NCBI GenBank assembly: GCA_014529385.2
Contig: CM043959.1
Span: 57,698,753 to 57,762,752 of the forward strand
Reading direction: 5' to 3'
Length of the DNA stretch: 64,000 bases
From: Adiantum capillus-veneris
Taxonomy: Eukaryota; Streptophyta; Polypodiopsida; Polypodiales; Pteridaceae
Part shown: positions 34,241 to 44,490 of the stretch, in pieces
Position numbering within the stretch: the first letter of the stretch is position 1
Layout: every line of letters starts with the position of its first letter
Notes under the pieces: generated by a model
The model's input: the letters and a program-made list of their open reading frames with translations, nothing else
Told to the model about the DNA's origin: nothing
Databases searched by the model: none
Position numbers and translations under genes: made by a program

Positions 34241-35555
34241 ATGGACTCATCTTGAGCTGAGAATTCAAGTACAGTAGAGCAAGCCAGTAGCAGTGGTAAC
34301 AAAGGTACAAGTGCAACATAGCAGATTTTACAACTATATGGCTACAATGGAGATAAAGTCTTATATGCAGATTTAGAAGGCCAAAGATATCTAATGAGCA
34401 ACAAAAGTAGCATAGGAGCCAAGATCTTATGGATCAGAGTAAAGCCAAATTTAGAGAACTCCCAGATGTTCACAGACTTCAATGGAGCCAGGTATTGCAA
34501 GCTCAAAGATGAAGTGCAGATAGAAGTTCAGATAGTCAACCCAAGTGTTTATCCATAAATCTGCACAAGCCAGCAAAACATAAAGTTAGTGCATATGCAA
34601 TCAGGGTCATTGTATATGGACTACAGTGGGCAGATCTATAATCGAGAACCAAAAATGAAAGATTCAACAGATCAACCAATTGAAGCCAGTCTAATTGGAG
34701 AACCGAGCCAAAGACGGTACAAAGGTCAAGATGGAGCAATCTACAGCTTGATGCTTAGTGTTTTAAAAGAAGATGCCAACAATTTGGCAAGCGTAGAAGC
34801 AAAAACTCCTCTACAAGAGCTTGACATGATAGAACCAATTGAAATTCTACCAGTCATGGTATATGGCTCAGATCGTGGACGAAAAGGTGGACAAATTTCT
34901 GAAGATATTTAAACAACAACGACACATCAACCACCAAGAAAGGTACACAAGCACCTGAAAAGCTTAAAATTGATTCTTTGAACAACAAATTCTTGCATGA
35001 ATTTAGTAAAGGTGTCGAGATATCACCAAAGGGTGAAAAGACAGTTAGGTTTGCAAATGATTCTGCATCCACTGCCACAAGTGTGCAATCATTCACGAGT
35101 CTAAGGGACACATCAAACAGAACGATGTTAGCTTTGTATGGTATATATAATTCATATGCACACTATGTAGACCAAAAAGGAAAACTGTACAAAAAGGATC
35201 AACCTGTGTTTGAATGGCCCACATACCAGCTCATAGAAGTGCGTCCAGTGATATATCAAAAAGGATGGTTCATTTCAGAGGAAAGAATCCATTATAGTCC
35301 ATCCTCTGTAGAGCTAAAGGATATTACTCGAGTGAACTTAAAAATCTGTTCAGAGCCAAACCCTCCTCCATCGGAAATCAAACTTCGATATTGTGACCAA
35401 ACAAGCATATACTTTGACCAAAGCAGTCGTAGATATAGACGAGAGTCTAGCATCTATGGTGCCTTGGGTCCTGAAACCACAGAAGCTCATATCATAGGAG
35501 ACCCATGGGATAGACAATATCACGGCAAAGATAATTCTATTTATAGCTTGACTTG
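34241..35555 (+). pseudogene. Unidentified protein of the large element with a duplicated tyrosine-rich module
   Basis: ATG at 34241 opens a frame read through to 34912 with stops at 34253, 34319 and 34556; after a frame break near 34911 the next frame stays open to the TGA at 35554-35556. Two related modules of ~140 residues are present: 34326-34755 and 35126-35553. Both start LxLYG, contain repeated motifs of the form [V/S]LY.D..G..Y (VLYADLEGQRYLM, SLYMDYSGQIYNRE; AHYVDQKGKLYKKD, SIYFDQSSRRYRRE) and end alike (GEPSQRRYKGQDGAIYSL against GDPWDRQYHGKDNSIYSL). Alternating hydrophobic/polar order suggests beta strands. The position after the leader is where gag would be, but there is no zinc knuckle or other Gag signature. 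I do not recognise the family. Confidence 0.6.
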
Positions 35556-35558
35556 AGA

Positions 35559-36630
35559 ATAATTTGTCATGTTTCACGGAGATACATAGGAAACTATGCA
35601 GAAGGTTTACAGATGCCAAACATCAACAATGCTATCCAAAGTGTGCCTTCACAATCTCAAAAGGTGAGACTAAACCAGAGCCAAACAATTTTAAATTCTC
35701 ACAATAGAGAAGGCTATATTGATCACCCTAGGAAGGGAGGAGCTGTAAATCTATCAAGCTCATCTCTAGTATGAGAAAATGCTACACCTGATAGAAGCCT
35801 AAGAACTTCTAGCCAGTAGACCCCTTCAAAGCAAAAATCATTGGAAGATCATATGGTTTCTGGAAGTTTTCCACTGACCCAGATCCCATCAAAATGTGCA
35901 AAAAATTCTTCTATAAATATCATCAAGGGTAAAAGTTTCAGATGATCTACACAAGCAAAAGCCAAAAGCTGACAAATCCCACAGTACTCAAGCAATTGCA
36001 TGAGACCAAGCTCGCATATGCATATCGAGATGCAAATGGCAATGATTCTCAGTAGGTTCATGACCTTGTACAAGCCCCTAGGGATGCTAAACCTGAAGTC
36101 AAGGACTATCTGAAGATGACGCAAAGCCTCAAGCTGCAGAAATAGGTGACAGAAAAATCAAGATCAACAAAAGCTAAAGTCCAGAAAGATACACAAAGGT
36201 CACCACCAAAATCTCCTCCGAAGAGACAGATTCTGCCAGAAAGTATAGTGGATCTTCTAAGATCAAAAGTTACTCAAATGCATCAAGAAAAAGGTGCGGC
36301 ATTTGAGTAACTTTTGATCTTCTAAGATCAAAAGTTACTCAAATGGAGGCACATAATGCTCAACAATTGCAAGAAAAAGGTGCGGTATTACAACAAAACG
36401 AGCTAGCATCAACGAAAGTAGGTGATCAAGACAAAGCCAATGTAGAAAAAGTTCAACCCACGTACACCGCCACCACAAAAGCACTCAATACAAAAAGAAA
36501 TCCTGAGAAGATCAAGTGCAACATCACTAGTGAGAATGAAGAAACGCTGTCAAGCGAAGTAAATCTAGATTTTCAGCTAGACAAGAACCTCATGTCCTTT
36601 TGCACTTGGAAAAAATGTGGCTAACCACAA
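35559..36630 (+). pseudogene. Low-complexity lysine/serine/glutamine-rich coding relic of the large element
   Basis: Frames 35553-35774 (NIQ.. IQSVPSQSQKVRLNQSQTIL type) and 36343-36624 (EAHNAQQLQEKGAVLQQNEL type) are open but separated by stops and frame changes. Composition is polar and disordered-looking. No domain is recognised. A triple inverted repeat lies inside at 36251-36345. Confidence 0.4.
36251..36345. repeat. Three alternating copies of a 21-bp sequence forming hairpins
   Basis: GATCAAAAGTTACTCAAATG occurs at 36261, inverted at 36300-36320 and again direct at 36326-36345. The two right copies are almost adjacent and would form a perfect 21-bp stem; the block AAGAAAAAGGTGCGG also occurs on both sides (36285 and 36371). 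Confidence 0.85.
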
Positions 36631-36639
36631 CTGGAAGAT

Positions 36640-37055
36640 GCTCTTGGATTTGTGAGCATATCTGGAGATAAATGAGCAGAATGCTGGGGAATCGTCTCCA
36701 CCACCATTGAAGTAAGTTCACAAATCATCACAGCTCAATTCCATGTGATCAGTGAAAAGGATAGACATATGATATCATAATGGGAATGCCAATGGCCCAG
36801 AAGATGTTAGAGATGCAAAATGCAAACATGACAGAGTCATCACGGACAACAAAGAATATAGACCAAGACTGGTCACCCGCGGATGACAACACAAGGTCGT
36901 CAAGCACAATTAAAATGGAGACTTATATCAAAGCAGATCTTATTGAAGATGATTCATCTCCATCAATCAGAACTTCAAAGGAGCTTAAAGAAAATCAGGC
37001 AATATCAAGTGCAGGTCAAATAGAGCAAAGAGCAACCATGGAAGCTATTGAGTAG
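36640..37055 (+). pseudogene. Decayed retropepsin-like segment 1 of the large element
   Basis: Around 36700-36800 the plus strand reads TIEVSSQIITAQFHVISEKD then, in a neighbouring frame, YDIIMGMPMAQKM, recalling the C-terminal signature of gypsy aspartic proteases (..F.V....YDIILGMDWL..). No D-T/S-G active site is visible upstream and stops intervene. Confidence 0.4.
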
Positions 37056-37058
37056 AGA

Positions 37059-38024
37059 ATGCCATCGATGCTAGAAGTTAAGAAGAACAGGGTTGCAAAA
37101 AACCAAGAAGCAATAAGAAGTCCATGGATCCAGACATTGCTAGCTAAATCAACTGCTATAAGTCAGATTGGAAAAGAAAGTCTCAAACCACCCTCCATGG
37201 AGACACAATTAAATCAAGATGAGACCATGGCAAAAGCAGGTCAGAAATCTTCAATAAAACCAACAATGAGAATAGCTACAGTTCTTAGTAGTACAAAAGG
37301 AGCAAGTGTCAGATGCAATGCTCTACTAGATAAAGAAGAAAATTACAATATTGTTGCAGACAACATCCAGAGCATTCTAGAGATTACTCGATGCAAACAT
37401 GATAGCAAAACAATGCTAGGTCTACATACAGGTAAAAAAGAAATGGTTGCTATCCTTAGCATCCAAAATCATGAAGAGCAGGTGAAGTTTCAGGTGAAGC
37501 CTTCAAAGGAAATGCTTGCAAATTTCATCCTTGGATATCAGTGGTTAGATCGACACAAGGCCTATAAAGAAGATAAAATGCTAATACTCTCTTCTCCAAG
37601 AGGTAGCCATCAACAATTAAAGGTACCGTTAATGCTAGATTCAAAGTTGCAGGAGTCACTAGAATCAAAGACAAATTGCGCAGACAAAGATAAAGCTAAA
37701 GTGGAACTTCCACCGATTAGCAAAGAAGGTGTGAAAGCATATGCCTCTACATCAAAGAATCCTCATGGATTAGCTTCTTCAAGCAAGTTAGGCTTTCAAA
37801 ACTTCAAGTCAATTGCTGACCCAGTTGAAACCTCAATGGAGACAATCGAAAAAGCAAAGGTATATCAGCCAAAGTACTCAAGAAAGCAGAGGAAAGTTAA
37901 GCAAGTGTTCATTCCGAGTAGTTCAGTCAAAGTTAATGATCTGATTTGGGTTAAAGACAGGAAATCAACACAGAAAGACAAACACATAATGGATAGCATC
38001 ACACTGGAGCTTAAAGGAACATGA
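37059..38024 (+). pseudogene. ORF of 321 codons with a second retropepsin-like segment lacking the catalytic triad
   Basis: The frame is uninterrupted. Residues ~85-180 read RCNALLDKEENYNIVADNI, then MVAILSIQNHEEQVKFQVKP and NFILGYQWLDRHKAYKED. The order (ALLD...NIV, beta-rich middle, ILGYQWL) matches gypsy proteases of the CNALIDSGASxNFV ... ILGMPWL type, but the active-site DTG/DSG is replaced by DKE. Around the domain are lysine- and serine-rich stretches. The tail holds VNDLIWVKDRK. A real protease function is unlikely. Confidence 0.5.
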
Positions 38025-38530
38025 ATACTATGGAGGTAACAGACAGATATGTGTGCCAAAACCGCAGGATAGGGCATATGAAGTAAATTCAAGTCCCTCC
38101 CAAGAAAGAAGTCTCACAAGGTATCAACCTCGACAATATCCTAGAATACCTAAGAAGTAGGTATACAACAAAACAACATCGAAAGAGGCTAAAGTCTACC
38201 ACAACTTTCAAGAGGATACAAAAGAAAAATAGATCTCAAAGAATGTTCCTCTTGGACAAGGATCCTACACAGGGTATACAAAGATTTGGCTACCAGTCAA
38301 TCATAAGCCAACTGCAGCTACATTAGACCTGCATGAAGATCTCAAGATCTCAGCAAGACCTAGAGCGAAACAAAGTCAACAATGGAGATACAAAGGTCAT
38401 CAAGAGATTTGGATTCCTAAGTCTTCCAATGCTCCTAGTCAAAAGCCAAATGCCGATAGCCAATAGAGGCCTACAACAACATCAAAAACTCCTTCAATAG
38501 GCCTACTTGGAGAATCAAACGGATAATGGA
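38025..38530 (+). pseudogene. C-terminal relic with repeated IWxP motifs
   Basis: Plus-strand translation gives VPKPQDRAYEVNSSPSQERS, then GYTKIWLPVNHK near 38274 and RYKGHQEIWIPKSSN near 38388. Together with DLIWVKDRK at 37935, three spaced I-W-[LIV]-x-K-like motifs end this coding region. Stops interrupt at several places. Function unknown. Confidence 0.4.
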
Positions 38531-39683
38531 GTCTTCACAGTCAAAGAAGGACAACCCAACCAACAAGAATGCATATTAAAAGATGATAAAATAGGTATGG
38601 AAAAAGAAACCTTCAATGCCAACTTGGTCCTTCACTAATCCTCTTTTTGAGGATTCAAGCTTACTTTTACCTGAAGAAATGTTTGTAGTAAGCACAAGAA
38701 TGTGAAAATTCAAGTGGCCAGGGTGCAAAAAACACTCTTTGTCATAGTCAGAGTCGGGGCTGCTGAGCCATAAAACGAGCAAAGCATTAGTTCCAAAGCT
38801 TCAATTCATATTAATCTTTGTGCTAAGAGTCGTAGTTATTAATCTTATGCTCAAGCTGGAAGAGTTGAGCATATCTAAGTCATATCGCTCATGCTGGATG
38901 AGATGAGCATAAGAGTCGACGTCTATTAACTTACAATTGGTGGAGTGTCGTAGAGTCCAACACTCACGCACAATGCACAGTAAGATGAGAGCACATATTC
39001 TCTTCATCAACGAAAACCATTCTTAAAGGGGTGCCAGCTTGCAAAGCCATGTCATATGATTTTATAGCTACACCATCTTTCTGAAGAACCCCTCAAAATC
39101 CTTCTTGCACAGCATATTGTTTTTCATTCATTTCTGTGTATGCATAAATAGGATATCCCACCATTGGCCATATGCATTAGACACTCTTTTTTGCTTCCAC
39201 CCATGCACCTTGAGTGGACTACAAAAGGCAACAAATGTTCCATCATGCTACCCTTTCATATTTGTTGTCTCTTTATTTCCATATCTATCAACAAATAATC
39301 CCTTGAGTACTTTATTAATATTTCCCATGCTAATACGTACTGCAATAATGCGCGTATCCCAAAGGCACTTTTTTTCCACTGGATTTTTTCCCTTTGGTCA
39401 TCCAAGTATTAGACCCTAATTTAGATCCTCATCATTTCACTTCTCTTGTACATACTTTTCATAAATAAACAATAGTCTCACCATTATGCTATTACAATGG
39501 ACAAATGCAACATCATCACTCACAACTGACATATTTCGACCAATGAAAATGTTGTAGCAAATTGAACCTCATCAACAAATTCAACGACAAATGAAGACCA
39601 TCAACCCATCAACACCCAATCAAAAACCTTCCACAACCTCCACGGACACTTTTCAACAGTGCTCGAGGACGTGCACTAAAATC
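38531..39683 (+). other. 3' non-coding region of the large element
   Basis: No frame here shows retroelement motifs. The 104-codon frame at 39105-39419 is hydrophobic and phenylalanine-rich without a recognisable family. Confidence 0.4.
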
Positions 39684-39695
39684 GGAAGGGGGGGA
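39684..39695 (+). promoter_or_regulatory. Polypurine tract of the large element
   Basis: GGAAGGGGGGGA immediately precedes the 3' LTR; it would prime second-strand cDNA synthesis. Confidence 0.9.
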
Positions 39696-40660
39696 TGTTA
39701 ACTGAGTCAATGTCAGTTAACAAAAGTTGCTAAAGATCAAAGCCTTACGAATGCACATCGAATGCACATCAAAGATGAATATGAAGAAGCAGTGAAGACT
39801 GGAGCTACACACTTTCCACATTTTTCCAAAATGGCCATGTATTTCCCAATTTATTTAGCCATTGTGATAATTTTAATGTGTTACGGGCTCAATAAGAGTT
39901 CCAAGATGTAAAGCATAGGACATTTAGAGTACCTAGGTTGCATATACAATAACTGTGGAGCCTTAAAGGTCTTGGGCGCCAAACATTACACATTTTAGAC
40001 CTTGGATAAGGTATAAAAGCCAACTTTGTAGAAATTTTATTAAGTTTTGGATAATAAAATACACAGCGTGAGCTAACGGCGCTCACCTCTCTCCTTCTCG
40101 CACTTCCTACTCCCTTCCCGGTTGTCACATTGTAGTCGTGTTTGTTGCATTGCAACCGCACGTAAGAGCTCTACGCATTGACATAATCACATCATAGTAA
40201 TTCATAGCTTTTGGCGTCGCCGACCCGCGGCCTAATTTAATCATAACTAAGAATTTACACTTTCAAATAAAAAACTAAGCATAGACGGGGTATTGGGTCA
40301 AAAATCCACTGCTGTTAATAATCGTGATTTTGGAACTTGACCTAAAGTGGGGTTTGAGACCATAAGCATGTGTGCTTAGGTCTTATAAACATGATCTAGA
40401 AGTTTCATTACGTTTGGATGTCATTTGATGTAACGGATGTGATTTGTTTGCCAATGAGCGATTGGATTTTGGTGATATCATCCACTTGAGTGTAGCTTGA
40501 GTTAGATGCGAGTGGTTAGTTGTTTTCTGAGAGATTGACAACCTCTTGTAGCCTCTCTGCACTAGTCAAGTCATCTTCGTCCCATGGATTGACAATTTAA
40601 TCGTGGTTCTCGCTAATACTGCAGTAAGATAGGATGGTGAGGTTAGACATGCGTCCCACA
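39696..40660 (+). repeat. 3' LTR of the large element (965 bp)
   Basis: Aligns throughout with 25465-26491; it has lost about 60 bp, including a stretch near 40290 that in the 5' LTR reads GGGGCATCATTGCTAAGTA. Followed by TGACT, the target duplication. Confidence 0.95.
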
Positions 40661-40689
40661 TGACTATTTGAACGTTTTTTCTATTGCAC

Positions 40690-42180
40690 CACATCATCAA
40701 TGGCCCATGCTTTAGATGAATGTTAAGCTTGCCTTTCTCAAAGGTGAATTAAAGGAGGAGGTGTATATGGAGCAACCTCCATGATTATCAATTCCAAGAT
40801 CAAGTGACAAAGTTTATAGGTTGCAAAAGGCTCTTTATGGTTGGAAGCAAGCCCCTCAAGCATGGTATCAAAAGATTGATTCTTTTTTCCTATGACATTT
40901 CTTTCATTGTTCTTTTGAAGACCCAAATTTAGACTTTGTTTGAGAGGGATGATTAGTAAAACTTGTTATCCACTATGTGGATGATCTTGAGGTAGTCATG
41001 ATTAGCATATTTACAATACTATGGAGACAGATAGCCATGATCTTCATATTTATAGTGCTATGGAAACCTCAACAAGGGAGTTTGAGAAGCTTGCTTCATT
41101 GCTTACTTGGACTAGAGATATGGTGGGCAGAGGGGAATATCTTTAGCTCCTAGCAACATTGTGTCCAAGATGTTTTGCAAGCATTTGGTATGACCAATAA
41201 TTGTAGACCTAGCTCTAAGACCTATCTCTTTTTTGATGGATCCCAACTAGAAGTTTGCACAATACGAACCCTCATATTTAGCTAATGCTACGAAGTATTA
41301 AAAGATAACTGGTTCTCGTATTTGGGATTTGAATACTGGTTTGAATATGTGGGATGATCTTGTGATTGTAGGTAGCCATGGTTTGCATATTTGTAGTACT
41401 ATGGAGCCATCAACAAAGAAGTTTGAGATAAAAGATCTAGGCTTGAGATATGGTAGAAATAGGGGAGACATCTATTTCTCCTAGCAGCATTGTGTCCAAG
41501 TGTTTTTGGAAGCATTTGGTGTGACCAATTGTAGATCTAGCTCTAAAAACTATCTCTTCTTGCCAACTAGAAGTTGCCCCAATATAAATCCTCATATGTA
41601 GCTAATGCTATGAAGTATTGAAAGCTGTTTTGTTCTCTTATTTGGTTTCTAAAAATTTGTTTGAGTCTAGTTTCCTAGTGGGACTTCCCAAATCCCTTAT
41701 GTAGACTCCTAGCAAGTCACATATGGAACAAGCTCTTCATGTCCTATGGTATTTAAAAGAGTATGAGTCATTGTGTATTTGGTACATATTTTTGGAGGTA
41801 CAAACTTCAGGATTACTCTTCAAGGATGGAGCAATTTCAATTATGGTGGTGATCCAATTGGAAAAAGTTTGAGCGATTTATGAAGTAGTAAGAAGCAGCC
41901 TACAATTTCCATATCATCCACAAAGACCGAGTATCAAGCCATTTGTAGTGTTGCATGTGAGTGAGTGTGGCTACATAGGTTGCTTTTGGAGGTTGGTTTT
42001 CTGCAAAGGACACCCATATTTACTATGACAATTGGAGTTGTATAGCCATTGCAAGAAACTCAATACCTAGATTTTACTCTTTTTTGGCCTCCTCCATTGG
42101 GAAACATTGAAGGAACACTTGCATTTGGCTCCACTTCCTTTTGACTACTAAATTTTGTTGGTCTTTTGGAAGTACCTAAT
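40690..42180 (+). pseudogene. Copia pol remnant with an internal duplication
   Basis: RT motifs are readable in changing frames: MNVKLAFLKGELKEEVYMEQ at about 40712-40780, [20 protein letters not shown] at 40815, HYVDDL near 40972, then RNase H (SSKKQPTISISSTKTEYQAI near 41887, VWLHRLLLEVGF, YDNWSCIAIARN near 42020). The segment following YVDDL is present twice (about 40980-41270 and 41350-41600), both copies containing CTCCTAGCARCATTGTGTCCAAG and GCATTTGGTRTGACCAAT. Many stops. Confidence 0.85.
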
Positions 42181-42235
42181 ATCTCCTGTTCCTTCTTCCA
42201 CTTACCTTAAACAATCACTTTGTTCTTTTGAGATA

Positions 42236-42605
42236 TGGGTATGTATAAATACACCAAGAGGGAATATGATAGGGTCCTCCTACCCAATTTCTTTTCTAAT
42301 GTAATTACCCACTTGGCATCGATTTAGGGCACTGAGGGTTACTATAAGATATCATGTGATTGTATGTACAAATACAAAAAGAGGGAATTGATAGGGTACT
42401 CCCACCCAATTTCTTTCCTAATGTAATTACCCAATTGGAATAGCTCTAGGGGTATTCACTAAGGGTTACTACAAATACACTAAGAGGAAATTGATAGGTT
42501 CCTCCCACCCAATTTATTTCCTAATGTAATTACGCACTTGGCATAGCTCTAGGGGTATTCATTAAGGGTTACTATATGATATAATGTGAGTGTAAAATAG
42601 GGGAG
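42236..42605. repeat. Three tandem repeats of ~110-130 bp
   Basis: The unit AAATACACYAAGAGGGAATT ... CCCACCCAATTTCTTTCCTA ... AATTACCCACTTGGCATAG ... AAGGGTTACTA starts near 42245, 42368 and 42473. The last unit plus flank (42553-42680: GGGGTATTCATTAAGGGTTA ... CCTAGTACTACTAGTG) recurs at 44312-44490. Confidence 0.85.
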
Positions 42606-42680
42606 TTTTGTAGGGCAAAAAAGGAACATTTTTTAAAAGATATTCTCACCCTAGTACTACTAGTGAATTTTCTAGGGCAT

Positions 42681-43381
42681 AGATATTGATGGGCAATCTT
42701 CCCTCTTTTTTGCAATCTTCATGGTGTGTGGACAAAAATATCCATTTCCTTGAGTTAGGTTTTACTAGAAAATTTCTCTCTATCGCTGGCAAACCATACT
42801 ATGTTAGAGATTTAGTAATACTAACATTATGCAACATCTCTTCCATAACCTTCTTCATTCCACCTTTCCCATAGTTGGTCACAAGGGGTAGAACAACCTC
42901 CTTAAGTGAATCATTTTATTATTCCAAAAGACTATGTTTTTGCTCATAGCATCCTTGAGTTATTCACAACCATCATGTATCTGACCAAGTCACAGGAAAT
43001 GAAAGTTTCCTTTACCCTACCATGTAGCTTGTTGCTTTGACCCTATTGTAGAACTCTTATCATCAAATGTGATAGATTTTAAATTGAGGTTCAATTTGTA
43101 TATTTCTTAATAATCTTATCCAAAATAGGCTCCTGTGATTTCAAACTCTTTTCTTTTGGTTGTAGATTTAAATCTTCATCGACTGCATCAACACTTGTAC
43201 TAGCCATAAGTAGATTTTCAACTTGCTTCTTTGTCTTAATAATGATATTAACAGCTTCAATCACCTCCTTCCAGTTTGAATTTAAAGTAATTTTCTTGAT
43301 GGATCTTCAAGAAGACCCACCAAGCTCTTCAAGAAGTTTTTGATTAGCAGCTTGCACATAAAACTCCATTTTCTCAAGGGT
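42681..43381 (-). other. Minus-strand coding-like sequence, unidentified
   Basis: At about 43140-43375 the minus strand reads MEFYVQAANQKLLEELGGSS then SIKKITLNSNWKEVIEAVNI and QVENLLMASTSVDAVDEDLN with a stop between the first two. It looks protein-derived and helical but matches no family I know. A retroelement gag relic is the likeliest alternative. Confidence 0.3.
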
Positions 43382-44311
43382 AAGTAATCTTTGCTTTAGT
43401 TGTGGATAGATAATCAAACTTCTTCTCAAATCCTCTTAGCAATTTTGGCAAACACATTTCATTGAACTTCTCATTGTTACCCACTCCTGATCTTCAATAT
43501 CTCTTTGATCAAGTACTCCTCTTCTAGAGATTTCTTGGAATCCATCCAATTGTTTCCATGTGTGGATCAAATTTCATCAATTTGCCCTTACAATTCCCCG
43601 AGCAAGTGATCTTTGCTTAGCTGTGGATAGTTGATCAAACTTCTTCTCAAATCCTCTTGTGAAAATTTTGGTGCAGACATGCCCTTAATCCATTATTGAA
43701 CCCATTTTATTAAACTTTTCATCATTACCCACTTTTTATCTCAATCTCTCTTTGATCAAGTACTCCTCTTCATTGGGGAAATGTGGACTCTCAAAGGGGC
43801 CCTATAAGGATATTTGACTTTGTCTCTCTTGTTCAAAGTGAGCAACCAGGTGAAGTCCATGAACACTTTGTCAAAACCCTATCAACCAACATATCATTCG
43901 AAATATCTTAGAAAGTAGATTCTAAACACCCAAACTCTGACAAATTTTGAGTTGATTTGTAGAAGTTATGACCTCCCACTGAAGCCGAAATGTGGGGAGA
44001 GATTCCATTTATAAGACGGAGTTGTCACATAAAAAAATAGAATCTTCTAGAACGTAAAGAATCTGATGGCATGCTATATATCAATGGATAGATCTCAATG
44101 AGAACATTCTAATTCCAAAAGGTATGACAAGTTTTAATTTCATTTGTGAATTTTTAACTATGTGCCCATTTTGGACAAGAGAGAGAAAGTCAAAGTCCTT
44201 ATCGGGCCCCTTTGAGAGTCCAAATTTTCCCTAATGTTAGAGCTTTCTTGGAATCCATCCAATTGTTTCCATGTGTGGATCAAATTTCATGAATTTTCCC
44301 CTACAATTTTT
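43382..44311. repeat. Tandem duplication of ~222 bp, second copy split by a MITE
   Basis: Copy 1 is 43382-43603; copy 2 starts at 43604 (AAGTGATCTTTGC against AAGTAATCTTTGC) and runs to CAAGTACTCCTCTTC at 43768, then resumes after the inserted element with TAGAGCTTTCTTGGAATCC at 44239-44311. Copy 1 has the uninterrupted junction CTCTTCTAGAGATTTCTTGG. Confidence 0.85.
43775..44235. mobile_element. MITE with ~70-bp terminal inverted repeats
   Basis: Left end GGGGAAATGTGGACTCTCAA ... GGGGCCCTATAAGGATATTT ... TGTCTCTCTTGTTC; right end is its reverse complement (GGACAAGAGAGAGAAAGTCA ... CGGGCCCCTTTGAGAGTCCA ... TTTTCCC). Length about 460 bp, no coding capacity. The neighbouring duplicate copy provides an empty site, supporting a true insertion. 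Exact duplicated target bases are blurred. Confidence 0.8.
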
Positions 44312-44490
44312 GGGGTATTAACTAAGGATTACTGTATGGTATCACATGAGTGTACAATAAGGTGGTTTTATAAGGCAAAAAAGAAATTCTACAAAGGAGA
44401 GGGTCCTTCATATATGGTCAAAAGAGCAATTCTGGTGCACGCATGTGACATCTCCCTAGTACTACTAGTGCATCCCTTGGGCACAATTCT

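Larger units (their letters stand above)
25465..40660 (+). mobile_element. Large LTR retrotransposon without recognisable RT or integrase, containing a nested copia
   Basis: Direct LTRs (25465-26491 and 39696-40660) both begin TGTTAACTGAGT and end GCGTCCCACA. The flanks are TGACT at 25460-25464 and TGACT at 40661-40665, so the element is complete. A primer-binding-like site follows the left LTR, and the polypurine tract GGAAGGGGGGGA precedes the right LTR. Removing the nested copia and its duplicated target leaves about 10.1 kb. Reading the plus frames of the internal region I find no YxDD reverse transcriptase box, no RNase H and no HHCC/DDE integrase; minus-strand frames show none either. 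It is therefore presumed non-autonomous and mobilised in trans. The LTRs differ by roughly 12-13 bases in the first ~195, mostly transitions, so it is old. Confidence 0.9.

Noticed and set aside
25465-40660. Idea that the large element is an endogenous plant pararetrovirus
   Set aside because: It has LTRs, a target-site duplication and a polypurine tract, and lacks a movement protein or RT; it is an LTR retrotransposon.
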